Assembly: GCF_023347275.1 (NCBI RefSeq) | Contig: NZ_CP094468.1 | Span: 1,364,001-1,428,000, forward strand | Direction: 5' to 3' | DNA: 64,000 nucleotides | Source of the DNA: Faecalibacterium sp. I3-3-89 | GTDB taxonomy: Bacteria; Bacillota; Clostridia; Oscillospirales; Ruminococcaceae | Shown: piece after piece, positions 45,734 to 54,695 of the stretch | Position numbering within the stretch: the stretch's first letter is position 1 | How the letters are laid out: the number at the start of each line of letters is the position of its first letter | Notes under the pieces: generated by a model | What the model was told of the DNA's origin: nothing | What the model saw: the letters and a program-made list of their open reading frames with translations, nothing else | The model's database searches: none | Position numbers and translations under genes: made by a program

Positions 45734-46680
45734 GCCCGCACCTCCTCTGTGTCCGTTTTGCTGCTCTGTTCTGCAAGCCGCTGGCGCAGTGCGTCGGCCA
45801 GAGCTTCCAGCTTTTTCATCCGGTGGGAAAGACCCGATTTGCTCATGGGCGGGTCGAAGCTGGCACAGAGCGCCGCCAGCGACAGGTCGGGATATTTCAG
45901 CCTCCGGGCCGCCGCCTGCTGCAGCGCCTCCGGCAGCGTTTCCAGCGCCCCCTGTTCGTCCAGAAAGCGGATGGCCTTGAGGGTCTGGGCGTTGGCGCGG
46001 GCCGTCTTGCTGAGGTTTGCAGTGTCGCAGTTGGTGTGTCGGTTGATCTGGTTGCGCACCTGCTTGACGGCCTTCTGGGCGCTGAGCCGGGTCGAGGCAT
46101 CCGCCGCCCCCATAAAGGAAAGGATGCGCTCCACATTGTCGCAGCTCTTGACGTAAACGAGGTTCACGCCGTTGCGGCGGGTGCGGTGGGGCGCAAATTC
46201 ATGCTCCGCCAGCAGCGCCTCGAAGTCGCGGGCAAGGTTCGTGCGGCTGGTGAGGAACTCGATGCTGTACTCCTTCTGGGGGTCGGTGACGGTGCCGCTG
46301 CACAAAAAAGCCGCCCCGATGTAGGCGCTGACGCAGGTCTGGCAGCGGATGAGCCCGGGGTCGATCTGCAGGCTCGTCTCGGTGCCGGTGGTGCCGAAAA
46401 GCTCGTGCATCCGCGCCACCTGCTCCGGTGCGCGGATGCTGAACTCATACACCACCCCGCTGGGGCGCTCCTTCCGGACGATCTCGCCCTGCACACCGCA
46501 GCGTGCAAACAGCTGCGCGGCCACCTGCGTGGTCAGCTCCTGCTCCGTCTGAAGCACCAGCCCGCTGGCGTCAAAATACTTGGCAAAGCAGGCGATGCCG
46601 TAGGCAGCGGCACGGACGCAGCAGTCCTTCTGTAAGCTGCGGCGGGCGATCTCCTCCCTCGCTTGGGATGCAAAACTCAT
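45730..46680 (-). CDS. whiA: DNA-binding protein WhiA
   Basis: 316-aa protein with an N-terminal LAGLIDADG-like fold (about 20-200) and a C-terminal helix-turn-helix (LSLAALCASFDPPMSKSGLSH pattern near 275-300). In Firmicutes it influences division and chromosome segregation. Coupled to dnaE (ATGA) and 15 bp after rapZ; yvcK, often between them, is absent. Confidence 0.95.
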   Translation of the reverse strand: MSFASQAREEIARRSLQKDCCVRAAAYGIACFAKYFDASGLVLQTEQELTTQVAAQLFARCGVQGEIVRKERPSGVVYEFSIRAPEQVARMHELFGTTGTETSLQIDPGLIRCQTCVSAYIGAAFLCSGTVTDPQKEYSIEFLTSRTNLARDFEALLAEHEFAPHRTRRNGVNLVYVKSCDNVERILSFMGAADASTRLSAQKAVKQVRNQINRHTNCDTANLSKTARANAQTLKAIRFLDEQGALETLPEALQQAAARRLKYPDLSLAALCASFDPPMSKSGLSHRMKKLEALADALRQRLAEQSSKTDTEEVRA

Positions 46681-46695
46681 GATATGGTGATCCTT

Positions 46696-47559
46696 TCAGC
46701 GGACGGCGTCGCGGTGCTGGACGCCGGGCCGATAGCCCAGCGCGTCGCAGTATTCCGCGATCTTCCGCGCAAACGTGATGGAGCGGTGCTTGCCGCCGGT
46801 GCAGCCCACCGCGATGGTGAGCTGGCTCTTGCCCTCCTTGACGTAGAGCGGAAGAGCGTATTCCAGAAACGACTCATAGCGTTTCAGCAGCTCCTGCGCC
46901 TCCGGATGGCCCATGACGAAATCGACGACTTCCTGATCGAGTCCCGTCTTGTGCTTCAGCTCCGGAACGTAGAAAGGGTTGGGCAGGCAGCGGACATCCA
47001 GCACGAGGTCGGCCTCCGGCGGGACGCCGAACTTGAAGCCGAAGGACATGACCGTCAGGCGCATGGCGTTCTTGGCCCCGCCGTTCGGGTTGAACAGGTC
47101 GCAGATCCGCTCTTTGTTCTGGGAGGTGGAGAGCAGGCCGGTATTGATGGTATAATCGGCCCGCTCCTTGAGGGGTTGCAGGATAGCACGCTCCTTCCGG
47201 AAAGCCTCCCGCGTGGAGAGGCCCTCGGCGATGCTGATGGGGTGGCGGCGGCGCGTCTCGCTGTAGCGGCGCATCAGCACCTCGTCCGGCGCGTCGAGGA
47301 AAAGGATCTCATACTCTACCCCCTGCTCGTCCATCTGGTCCAGCGCGTGCTCGATCTCCTCCGGCGTGCGGCAGCCGCGGACGTCCATGCAGAGGGCCAC
47401 CCGCTTGAGCTGGTTGTCGCCCGCTTTCGAGAAGGCCGTGATGCTGGGCAGCAGCGCCGACGGGATGTTATCGATGCAGAAAAAGCCGATGTCCTCCAGC
47501 GCATTCATGGCGACGGATTTTCCAGCGCCCGAAAGGCCGCTGACGATCAATAGCTTCAT
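46696..47559 (-). CDS. rapZ: RNase adapter/nucleotide-binding protein RapZ (YvcJ)
   Basis: 287-aa P-loop protein with Walker A GLSGAGKS at 8-15, a Walker B-like LFLDAPDEVL near 85 and the conserved C-terminal CTGGKHRS motif. GAGGAC precedes ATG 47559. In Gram-positives the role includes nucleotide hydrolysis and competence or carbon sensing rather than the enteric GlmZ circuit. 19 bp after murB. Confidence 0.95.
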   Translation of the reverse strand: MKLLIVSGLSGAGKSVAMNALEDIGFFCIDNIPSALLPSITAFSKAGDNQLKRVALCMDVRGCRTPEEIEHALDQMDEQGVEYEILFLDAPDEVLMRRYSETRRRHPISIAEGLSTREAFRKERAILQPLKERADYTINTGLLSTSQNKERICDLFNPNGGAKNAMRLTVMSFGFKFGVPPEADLVLDVRCLPNPFYVPELKHKTGLDQEVVDFVMGHPEAQELLKRYESFLEYALPLYVKEGKSQLTIAVGCTGGKHRSITFARKIAEYCDALGYRPGVQHRDAVR

Positions 47560-47578
47560 CTTCTTGTCCTCTTTCTGT

Positions 47579-48517
47579 TCAGGCTGCGACCACACGGATC
47601 TCTTTTTCGAGGTCGTAGCCGGTTTTTTCCTTTACGATGGCGCGCACCTCGTCGCAGAGCGCCAGCACATCTGCGCAGGTCGCCCCGCCCAGATTGACCA
47701 CGAAGCCGCAGTGCTTCTCGCTGACCGCTGCGCCGCCGTGGCGATAGCCCCGCAGCCCGCACTGGTCGATGAGGGCCGCCGCAAACGCGCCCACCGGCCG
47801 CTTGAAAGTGCTGCCGGCGCTCGGTTTGTCGAGGGGCTGCTTGTCCCGTCGGCGGGCCATCAGGTCGTCCATCTTGGCCCGGATGTCAGAGGCACTGCCT
47901 CTGGCGAGATAGAACTTTGCCGAGAGGATGCAGCCGCCGTTTTCTTCAAAGATGCTGTGACGGTAGCGGAGGTCGAGCTGCTCCGCCGGGGCTTCGACGA
48001 TCTCCCCCTCCCCGGTCAGATACCGCACCGAGGCCAGCACATCCTTCATCTCGCCGCCGTAGGCACCGGCGTTCATGTAGACCGCACCGCCCACCGTGCC
48101 GGGGATGCCGTAGGCAAACTCGAGTCCGGTGAGGCTGTTTTCCAGCGCCGCCATACAGAGGGACGAGAGCATCTGACCGGCCCCCACGACGACCGCATCG
48201 TAAGTAAGAGCCGGGTCTTTCCCCGGGAAACTGATATTTTCGATAACGCCGATGCCGCTCTTCATGGCCGACACGTTGATGACAGCCCCGCGGTAGCCCG
48301 CATCCTCGAACAGGATGTTGCTGCCGTTGCCCAGCAGATAGCTCCTGACCCCTGCTTCTTTTGCCATCCGGATGGCGGCACAGAGCTGCTCCTCGTTTTC
48401 CGGCAGGACGAACAGGTCTGCCGGGCCGCCGATGCGGAAGGTGCAGTGGGCACAGAGCGGCTCATTCTCCTTGTATGCAATGCCCGCAGCGGACAAAGCC
48501 TCTTTCAATCGTTCCAT
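47579..48517 (-). CDS. murB: UDP-N-acetylenolpyruvoylglucosamine reductase
   Basis: FAD enzyme that makes UDP-MurNAc. 312 aa with FRIGGPADL, the FAD-binding GNGSN motif, GIPGTVGGAVYMNAGAYGGE and the SAGSTF catalytic Ser motif. The short form without the type I loop is typical of Firmicutes. GAGGAG lies before ATG 48517. 63 bp after hprK. Confidence 0.97.
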   Translation of the reverse strand: MERLKEALSAAGIAYKENEPLCAHCTFRIGGPADLFVLPENEEQLCAAIRMAKEAGVRSYLLGNGSNILFEDAGYRGAVINVSAMKSGIGVIENISFPGKDPALTYDAVVVGAGQMLSSLCMAALENSLTGLEFAYGIPGTVGGAVYMNAGAYGGEMKDVLASVRYLTGEGEIVEAPAEQLDLRYRHSIFEENGGCILSAKFYLARGSASDIRAKMDDLMARRRDKQPLDKPSAGSTFKRPVGAFAAALIDQCGLRGYRHGGAAVSEKHCGFVVNLGGATCADVLALCDEVRAIVKEKTGYDLEKEIRVVAA

Positions 48518-48580
48518 TCGTACTCCTCTTTGGAAATCAGACGTTTTTGGTGAGCACCGGGCGGTGTGCAATGCCTGCGC

Positions 48581-49516
48581 TCAGTCCATGGTGTCGTTCA
48601 GGCCCAGACGGATGAGCAGCTCTTTTGCCGCGTTGTAGCCCATCTTCTTCTGACGGTTGTTAATGGCCGCCGTTTCCAGCACGACGGCAAGGTTGCGTCC
48701 CGGAGAAACCGGGATGATGGTGCTGGGGATGTTGACCCCCAGAATGTCGTAGTACTCGCTCTCCAGACCGGTGCGCTGATAGTTCTTGGTGGGGTCCCAC
48801 GCTTCCAGCTGGACGACGAGGTCGAGGCTCTCGCTCACCTTGACCGCGCCCACGCCGAACACGCGGGCCACGTTGACGATGCCGATGCCGCGCAGCTCGA
48901 TGAAGTGGCGGATGTTCTCCGGCGCAGTGCCCATGATCTGGCGGTTGGAGAGCTTGCGCAGCTCCACGGCGTCGTCGGCGACGAGGCGGTGGCCGCGCTT
49001 GACCAGCTCGATGGCCAGCTCGCTCTTGCCGATGCCGCTGTCGCCCAGGATCAGGATGCCCTCGCCGTAGACCTCCACCAGCACGCCATGGCGGGTGATG
49101 CGGGGCGCAAGCTCAAGGTTCAGCACGCTGATGAGGCTGCCCATCAGGGTGCAGGTCATCTCGTTGGAGCGCAGCAGCGCCACTTTGTGCTGCTGCGCCA
49201 GCTCCAGCATCTCCGGAAAAGGCTCCAACTCCTCGCTGCGGCAGACGATGACGGCTGGCGGCTGCTGGCGGAACAGCTGGTCGAGGCGCTCGCGGCGCTT
49301 TTCGGGGGCAAGCCCGGCCAGAAAGTTCATTTCCGCGAGGCCCATGATCTGCAAGCGCAGCTTGTCGAAGTAGTCATAGTAGCCGGTCAGAAACAGACCC
49401 GGGCGGTTGACTTCAGCGATCTCGACGCTGATCTTGTCCAGCTCGCACGGCGCATAAGTGACCTCAAGGCTGACCTTCTCGACCAGCCGCTTGAGCGAAA
49501 CAGCGAAATTCCCCAT
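48581..49516 (-). CDS. hprK: HPr kinase/phosphorylase
   Basis: Phosphorylates Ser46 of HPr (and reverses it) to drive carbon catabolite control. 311 aa with Walker A GDSGIGKS at 158-165 and the signature ELRGIGIVNVARVFG further on. GCAGGAGG precedes ATG 49516; the frame to 49561 is rejected. First gene of hprK-murB-rapZ-whiA-dnaE, preceded by a strong promoter. Confidence 0.97.
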   Translation of the reverse strand: MGNFAVSLKRLVEKVSLEVTYAPCELDKISVEIAEVNRPGLFLTGYYDYFDKLRLQIMGLAEMNFLAGLAPEKRRERLDQLFRQQPPAVIVCRSEELEPFPEMLELAQQHKVALLRSNEMTCTLMGSLISVLNLELAPRITRHGVLVEVYGEGILILGDSGIGKSELAIELVKRGHRLVADDAVELRKLSNRQIMGTAPENIRHFIELRGIGIVNVARVFGVGAVKVSESLDLVVQLEAWDPTKNYQRTGLESEYYDILGVNIPSTIIPVSPGRNLAVVLETAAINNRQKKMGYNAAKELLIRLGLNDTMD

Positions 49517-49578
49517 TCGTTTTTCCTCCTGCATCCTCTGTGTGCCCCAAGACGGCGGCACAGCGTATCCTTCCTTAT

Positions 49579-49607
49579 ATTATAATCAAGATGGACGGCA
49601 AAAACAA
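49579..49607 (-). promoter_or_regulatory. Sigma-A promoter of the hprK operon
   Basis: On the minus strand TTGTTT (49607-49602), 17-base spacer, perfect TATAAT (49584-49579). Confidence 0.75.
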
Positions 49608-49646
49608 CAATTCTTGCAGGAATCTTTTCTGGTTTTGTCTCAGGGC

Positions 49647-49674
49647 TTGCATCCGAGGGCCAAACCTTTATAAT
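49647..49674 (+). promoter_or_regulatory. Sigma-A-type promoter upstream of the Na/Pi transporter
   Basis: TTGCAT (49647-49652), 16-base spacer, perfect TATAAT (49669-49674), about 220 bases before the gene. Confidence 0.6.
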
Positions 49675-49691
49675 AGGAGACAGGGGTAGAG

Positions 49692-49764
49692 TTTACTTTT
49701 TCTTTACATTTTACATGGCTTTTACATTTCGCCGGTTTCCGATTTTACATTCAACCCGTATACT
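49692..49764 (+). promoter_or_regulatory. Probable Pho boxes and PhoB-dependent promoter
   Basis: TTTACT at 49692 and TTTACA at 49703, 49710, 49721 and 49744 form direct repeats; pairs 49692/49703 and 49710/49721 are each 11 bp apart, the spacing of PhoP-type half-sites. A weak TTTCCG (49736-49741) sits 17 bases before TATACT (49759-49764), as expected for an activated promoter. The genes downstream encode a phosphate transporter and a PhoB/PhoR pair. Confidence 0.65.
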
Positions 49765-49892
49765 CATAATCAGGGATACGACCGGTGAAATGCGGTGCAA
49801 GGTCATGTAAAAAGTTAGGACATATCCGTGTACCGTCCTCGCCGTCGATGCCGATGTGTAAACGTAAGCTTCAACAAGTGAGGAGTAAAAAC

Positions 49893-51692
49893 ATGACTCT
49901 ATTCAATGTCTTTTCTCTGCTGGGCGGTCTGGCTTTGTTCCTGTTCGGCATGGACATCATGGGCAAAGCCCTTGAAAAACAGGCCGGCGGACACTTACAG
50001 AAAATTTTAAGCAAGCTGACCGACAATCCCATCAAGGGCTTCTTCCTCGGTCTCGGCGTGACCGCCATCATCCAAAGCTCCAGCGCCACCACTGTCATGG
50101 TGGTCGGCTTCGTCAACAGCGGCATCATGGAGCTGCATCAGGCCATCGGCATCATCATGGGCAGCAATGTGGGTACCACCGTCACCAGCTGGCTGCTGAG
50201 CCTCTCCGGCCTGCAGGGCGACAGCATCTGGATCCAGATGCTCAAGCCCACCTCCTTCAGCCCGCTCCTCGCCTTCATCGGCATCCTGCTCTATATGGGC
50301 AAGAGCGAGAAGAAAAAGGGCGTCGGCACCATCCTCATCGGCTTTGCCATCCTGATGACCGGCATGACCACCATGTCCAATGCCGTCGAGCCGCTGCAGG
50401 GCGAGGCATGGTTCACCAACCTCTTCGTCCGCTTCTCCAACCCCATCCTCGGCGTTCTGGTGGGTGCACTGGTCACTGGCATCATCCAGAGCTCCAGTGC
50501 CAGCGTCGGCATCCTGCAGGCCCTGAGCGCCACCGGTGTCATCACCTACGGCAGCGCCATCCCCATCATCATGGGCCAGAACATCGGCACCTGTGTGACG
50601 GCGCTGCTCTCCTCTGTGGGCGCGAACAAGAACGCCCGCCGCGCCGCCATGGTCCATCTCTACTTCAATATCATCGGCGTCATGGTCTTTCTGGCCGGTT
50701 TCTACGGCTTGAACGCTGTGGTGCACTTCGACTTTGTGAATGAGACCATCGCCGCATGGGGCATTGCCGTCGTGCACTCTGCCTTCAACATCGCAGCCAC
50801 CCTCATCCTGCTCCCCTTTGCGAATGTTCTGGAACGGCTGGCCATCCTCACCATCCCCGACGACGCCCAGAAAGAGAGCTTTGCCCTGCTGGACGATCGT
50901 CTGCTGAACACCCCCGCTGTGGCGGTGGCCCGCGCCCGTTCTGCCACCGCCGATATGGCCGAGCTGGCCCGTGTGGGCGTCATGCAGGCCATGAGCCTGA
51001 CCCATACATGGGACGACACGCTGGCCCAGAAGGTCCGGGACGAGGAGAGCAAGGTGGACCAGTACGAGGACGCACTCGGCACCTATCTGGTCAAGCTCTC
51101 CAGCCGTGAGCTGAACCATGCAGACAGTCAGAGCGTGAACACCCTGCTCCACACCATCAGCGATTTCGAGCGCATCAGTGACCATTCCGTGAACCTTCTG
51201 GAATCTGCACAGGAGATGCACGCCAAAGAGATCAACTTCTCCGCCGACGCCCGCGAAGAGCTGCAGGTGCTTGAGGATGCCGTGCAGGATGTGCTGAACC
51301 GCACCACCGACGCCTTCCGCAAGGACGACCTGCATCTGGCCAGCAAGGTGGAGCCTATGGAGACCGTCGTGGACGAGCTGGTGCGCGCCATCAAGGCGCG
51401 TCATGTCGCCCGTCTGCAGGCCGGCAGCTGCTCCATCGAGTACGGCTTCGTGCTGGAGGATCTGCTGACCAATTACGAGCGCGTCTGCGACCACTGCAGC
51501 AACGTGGCCGTCGCCCAGATCGAGGTAGCGCAGGACAGCTTCGACACCCACGCCTACCTCAACGACCTGCGCAGCGGCCACGCTTCCACCAAGGAGAGCG
51601 AGCAGTTCCAGCGCCGTCTGAACCGCTACCGCGAGCGCTACCTCTTCCCCAATGAAGCTGCTCCGGATGAAACGGAGGATAAACAGGCATGA
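49893..51692 (+). CDS. Na+/phosphate cotransporter with PhoU-like tail
   Basis: 599-aa protein. The N-terminal half is a Na/Pi-cotransporter II repeat: two copies of the QSSSA motif (IIQSSSATT near 73 and IIQSSSASVG near 193) in eight or so hydrophobic helices. The C-terminal third (from about 370) is soluble, helical and PhoU-like. GTGAGGAG precedes ATG 49893. It ends in an ATGA overlap with the response regulator. Likely imports phosphate and signals its status to the adjoining kinase, as PhoU does. Confidence 0.92.
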   Translation: MTLFNVFSLLGGLALFLFGMDIMGKALEKQAGGHLQKILSKLTDNPIKGFFLGLGVTAIIQSSSATTVMVVGFVNSGIMELHQAIGIIMGSNVGTTVTSWLLSLSGLQGDSIWIQMLKPTSFSPLLAFIGILLYMGKSEKKKGVGTILIGFAILMTGMTTMSNAVEPLQGEAWFTNLFVRFSNPILGVLVGALVTGIIQSSSASVGILQALSATGVITYGSAIPIIMGQNIGTCVTALLSSVGANKNARRAAMVHLYFNIIGVMVFLAGFYGLNAVVHFDFVNETIAAWGIAVVHSAFNIAATLILLPFANVLERLAILTIPDDAQKESFALLDDRLLNTPAVAVARARSATADMAELARVGVMQAMSLTHTWDDTLAQKVRDEESKVDQYEDALGTYLVKLSSRELNHADSQSVNTLLHTISDFERISDHSVNLLESAQEMHAKEINFSADAREELQVLEDAVQDVLNRTTDAFRKDDLHLASKVEPMETVVDELVRAIKARHVARLQAGSCSIEYGFVLEDLLTNYERVCDHCSNVAVAQIEVAQDSFDTHAYLNDLRSGHASTKESEQFQRRLNRYRERYLFPNEAAPDETEDKQA

Positions 51693-52378
51693 TCTATATC
51701 GTAGAAGACGATGCAGCCATCCGTGAATTGGAACAATATGCATTGCAGTCCAACGGCTACGAGGCCGTGGGCTTTGAGTCCTCGGAGCCGTTCTGGCAGG
51801 CCGTCCGCACCACGCCGCCGGAGCTGGTCATTCTGGATGTGATGCTGCCCGGCGAGGATGGCTTCTCCATCCTGAAAAAGCTGCGCGCCGCCCCCTCCCT
51901 GCGGCGTCTGCCCATCATCATGATAACGGCCAAGTCCAGCGAGCTGGACACGGTGCGCGGCCTTGACTGCGGCGCAGATGACTACATCACCAAGCCCTTC
52001 GGCATCATGGAGTTCCTGAGCCGGGTGCGTGCAGCACTCCGCCGGGCTGAGCCGGAGGCACGGCCCAACGTCTACAGCTTCCGGGAGATCCTTCTCGACA
52101 ACGCCCGCCACAGCGTCACCGTCAGCGGCACGCCGGTAGAGCTGACCTACAAAGAGTACAGCCTGCTCCGGCTGCTGCTGGAAAATACGAATCTCGTCGT
52201 CACTCGCGAGACCATCCTGCAGGTGGTGTGGGGCACCGACATCTCGGTGGAGAGCCGGACTGTGGATATGCACATCCGCACCCTGCGCAAGAAGCTGGGC
52301 GATGCCGGAAAGTACATCTGCACGGTGCGGAAGGTCGGTTACAAGCTGACCGACAGTGAGGAGGAGCTTGAGCAATGA
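51689..52378 (+). CDS. PhoB/PhoP-like response regulator
   Basis: 229-aa OmpR-family regulator: receiver with acidic pair Asp7/Asp8, phospho-acceptor Asp50 and Lys in TKPFG near 100, then a winged-helix domain (about 130-225) with the recognition helix around VESRTVDMHIRTLRKKL. Coupled to both transporter and kinase by 4-bp overlaps, so all three are one unit. Phosphate control is inferred from that linkage and from the TTTACA repeats. Confidence 0.92.
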   Translation: MIYIVEDDAAIRELEQYALQSNGYEAVGFESSEPFWQAVRTTPPELVILDVMLPGEDGFSILKKLRAAPSLRRLPIIMITAKSSELDTVRGLDCGADDYITKPFGIMEFLSRVRAALRRAEPEARPNVYSFREILLDNARHSVTVSGTPVELTYKEYSLLRLLLENTNLVVTRETILQVVWGTDISVESRTVDMHIRTLRKKLGDAGKYICTVRKVGYKLTDSEEELEQ

Positions 52379-53727
52379 AACCACGCAGCATGGAAGAAAA
52401 AATAAGTTATCTGCTGTTTCTGATGGGCTTTGCCGGCCTGCTGTGCACCGCTGCACTCTGCATTTTTGTGTTCCACAAGGCTTTCCGTGCGCAGGCGTGG
52501 ACAGCCCTCGAGCGGGAGGCCGATCTCGTGGCCGCCGGGTGCACACAGGTGGATGACCCAAGCCAGTTGAAGGCTTATGTGGACGGCTCGCTGCGCATCA
52601 CCCTTATCGCGTCGGACGGCAGCGTGCTCTTCGAGTCTGCGACGGACCAGCCGATGGAGAACCATCTGCGCCGCCCTGAGATCCAGCAGGCCATGAAAAG
52701 CGGCGTCGGCCGTGACTGCCGCGACTCCCAGACGATGGGCTATGAGACTTATTATTACGCCATGCTGCTGCCCGACGGGGACATCCTCCGTGTGGCGCAG
52801 GACTCCGAGACCATCTGGTCCATCTATGATGCTGCCCTGCCCGCCATCGTTCTGAGCTGCTTTCTGATGATGGGTGCCGCCGCCATCATCGCTGGGCTGC
52901 TGACTAAGAGCCTCGTTCAGCCCGTGCTGAAGATGACCGACGACCTTGACCACATTCAGGAGAATGTTCCCTACAAAGAGCTGATCCCCTTTGCGGAGAG
53001 CATCCATTCCGACCGGATGCTGCGGGAAAACAACGAGAAGATGCGGCAGGAGTTCACGGCCAACGTCAGCCATGAGCTGAAGACGCCCCTGACCAGCATT
53101 TCCGGCTATGCCGAGCTGATCGAGACCGGGATCGCTAAGTCCGAGGACACCCCGGATTTTGCCCACAAGATCCATGTAGAGGCCAGCCGGATGATCCAGC
53201 TGGTCAACGATATTCTCCAGCTCTCGAACCTCGACAACGTCAGCGAGACGGGGGCTTCCCCCACCATGGAGACGGTCGATCTTCTGGATGTGGCCCGAGA
53301 GTGTGTGGAGCGCCAGAAGGTCAACGCCCGCCGCTCTTACATCTCCCTGACCTACCTCGGCGAGAGCGCCCCCGTGACGGGCAGCCGGAGCCTGCTGGAT
53401 GAGCTGTGCCAGAACCTCTGCGACAACGCCATCCGCTACAACCGTCCCGGCGGCAAGGTCCAGATCATCACGGCCTGCACCCGGGACGGTCACTGCACTC
53501 TGACCGTGAAGGACAATGGCATCGGCATCCCGAAGGAGGCGCAGGCCAGCGTCTTTGAGCGCTTCTACCGGGTGGACAAGAGCCGCAGCAAGGCCACCGG
53601 CGGCACCGGTCTGGGTCTGGCCATCGTCAAGCACATTGCCCGCATCCATAACGCCCGCATCAAACTGGATAGCGCCGTGAACGAGGGAACGACCATCACC
53701 GTTATCTTTGAGTCTGTAAATTCTTAA
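52375..53727 (+). CDS. PhoR-like sensor histidine kinase
   Basis: 450-aa kinase: two membrane segments (about 12-34 and 154-177) around a 120-residue extracytoplasmic domain, a HAMP-like linker, the H-box with His233 in SHELKTPLT, and an ATPase with the N, G1 and G2 boxes (NAIRYN, DNGIGIP, GGTGLGL). Its stop shares bases 53724-53727 with the convergent gerC-like gene. A terminator lies just downstream inside that gene. Confidence 0.93.
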   Translation: MKPRSMEEKISYLLFLMGFAGLLCTAALCIFVFHKAFRAQAWTALEREADLVAAGCTQVDDPSQLKAYVDGSLRITLIASDGSVLFESATDQPMENHLRRPEIQQAMKSGVGRDCRDSQTMGYETYYYAMLLPDGDILRVAQDSETIWSIYDAALPAIVLSCFLMMGAAAIIAGLLTKSLVQPVLKMTDDLDHIQENVPYKELIPFAESIHSDRMLRENNEKMRQEFTANVSHELKTPLTSISGYAELIETGIAKSEDTPDFAHKIHVEASRMIQLVNDILQLSNLDNVSETGASPTMETVDLLDVARECVERQKVNARRSYISLTYLGESAPVTGSRSLLDELCQNLCDNAIRYNRPGGKVQIITACTRDGHCTLTVKDNGIGIPKEAQASVFERFYRVDKSRSKATGGTGLGLAIVKHIARIHNARIKLDSAVNEGTTITVIFESVNS

Positions 53728-54695
53728 AACTGCATAAGCCTTACGTCTGCCCGGATCTCCGGGCAGACGTTTTTTGTTGTGAGGCCAAGATCTCCGTCCC
53801 GCAGGGCCTGATAGGCCCCGAGGCCGGAAACATCCAGCCCCAGCGCCCAGCAGCGGCGGATGGTATCCTCGCAGAGTGTTTTCAGCTCCTTCTCCGCGTC
53901 CGGGGGCAGCTCACCTCGGGCGAGAGCATTCACCCGGAGAAGAAATCCCTCCCCTTCCCGCTCCACGCCGCAGAAGGCCCGGTGCAGGCGGAGCGTTCCC
54001 GCGCTCAGCATAAAGCGGTGCTCCCCGGCAGTCGTCCGGCTCCTGCCCTGCAATAACAGTGCCATCTCGGTCTGTGCTTCGGTCAGCTGAGCAGTCTGCT
54101 CTGGGGTCACGACGAGAGCCTCGGGCCTGCAGTGTGCCCCCTCCTCTTCCAGCTCCACGATGGGCAGGACGAAGCCGCCGCCCTGCTCATACAGCCGGGG
54201 CGCGGAAGGCGCGGAATTTTTGACGCATTGCAGGAGATTTTCGGGCAGGACATCCGACGCCCCGGCCCGCTCTTCCAGCGTCTCCACCGAAAAGCCCGCC
54301 CCGAACATCCGGGACGCCAGCCTCCCGCAGGGCTGATGCAGGAACAGCTCCTCACAGACAGGCAGCGCACGCCGCACCGAGTCCTGCTCGACAAAAAGAT
54401 ATTCGCAGAGCCGCCAGTCCGCCCGTTGAGGCAGGGCTTTTTCGGCGGCAGCGATGGCAGCGGAAAGCTGTGGGCCGCGGCCCACGCAGAGGCGGATGGC
54501 GGCTTCGGCCTCGGAGGAATCGGCGGAGGCCTCCGGGAACTGGTACAGCAGGCCCACCGTCCAGCTGTCGTCCTTCGTTTCGACGAGAAGGGTGCGGATC
54601 ATGCTTTTCTCGGTATTGTCCCAGTGGAGAAAAAGGCAGAGCCAGACGGTCAGCACGCCTGCGGCCAGAAGCCGCAGCCCTTTCCGGCGGCTCAT
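53724..54695 (-). CDS. GerC-type spore germination protein
   Basis: 323-aa protein with an N-terminal membrane segment (about residues 6-24) and a large extracytoplasmic part, following a GerB-like and a GerA-like gene in the order A-B-C. Sequence identity to GerC cannot be judged in detail; the family is variable. A Cys at the end of the signal segment sits in a poor lipobox (VWLC), so lipid attachment is doubtful. Its 3' end also encodes a terminator for the opposite strand. Confidence 0.65.
   Translation of the reverse strand: MSRRKGLRLLAAGVLTVWLCLFLHWDNTEKSMIRTLLVETKDDSWTVGLLYQFPEASADSSEAEAAIRLCVGRGPQLSAAIAAAEKALPQRADWRLCEYLFVEQDSVRRALPVCEELFLHQPCGRLASRMFGAGFSVETLEERAGASDVLPENLLQCVKNSAPSAPRLYEQGGGFVLPIVELEEEGAHCRPEALVVTPEQTAQLTEAQTEMALLLQGRSRTTAGEHRFMLSAGTLRLHRAFCGVEREGEGFLLRVNALARGELPPDAEKELKTLCEDTIRRCWALGLDVSGLGAYQALRDGDLGLTTKNVCPEIRADVRLMQF
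53743..53775 (+). terminator. Terminator of the phosphate two-component operon
   Basis: ACGTCTGCCCGG (53743-53754) and CCGGGCAGACGT (53759-53770) form a perfect 12-bp stem with a 4-base loop, followed by six T. The whole element lies within the last codons of the minus-strand gerC-like gene. Confidence 0.9.

Larger units (their letters stand above)
49517..49892. other. Divergent control region between hprK and the phosphate genes
   Basis: 376 bp without a gene. It holds the hprK promoter (-), a sigma-A-type promoter (+), a cluster of TTTACA repeats and a second possible plus-strand -10. The last 90 bp before the transporter show no feature except its ribosome site. Confidence 0.7.

Noticed and set aside
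41045..46156. 1703-codon plus-strand open frame
   Set aside because: Antisense to pfkA and dnaE; it arises from high GC and codon bias, with no start site or family features. Similar long antisense frames at 16854-19004 and 59012-61681 are rejected for the same reason.
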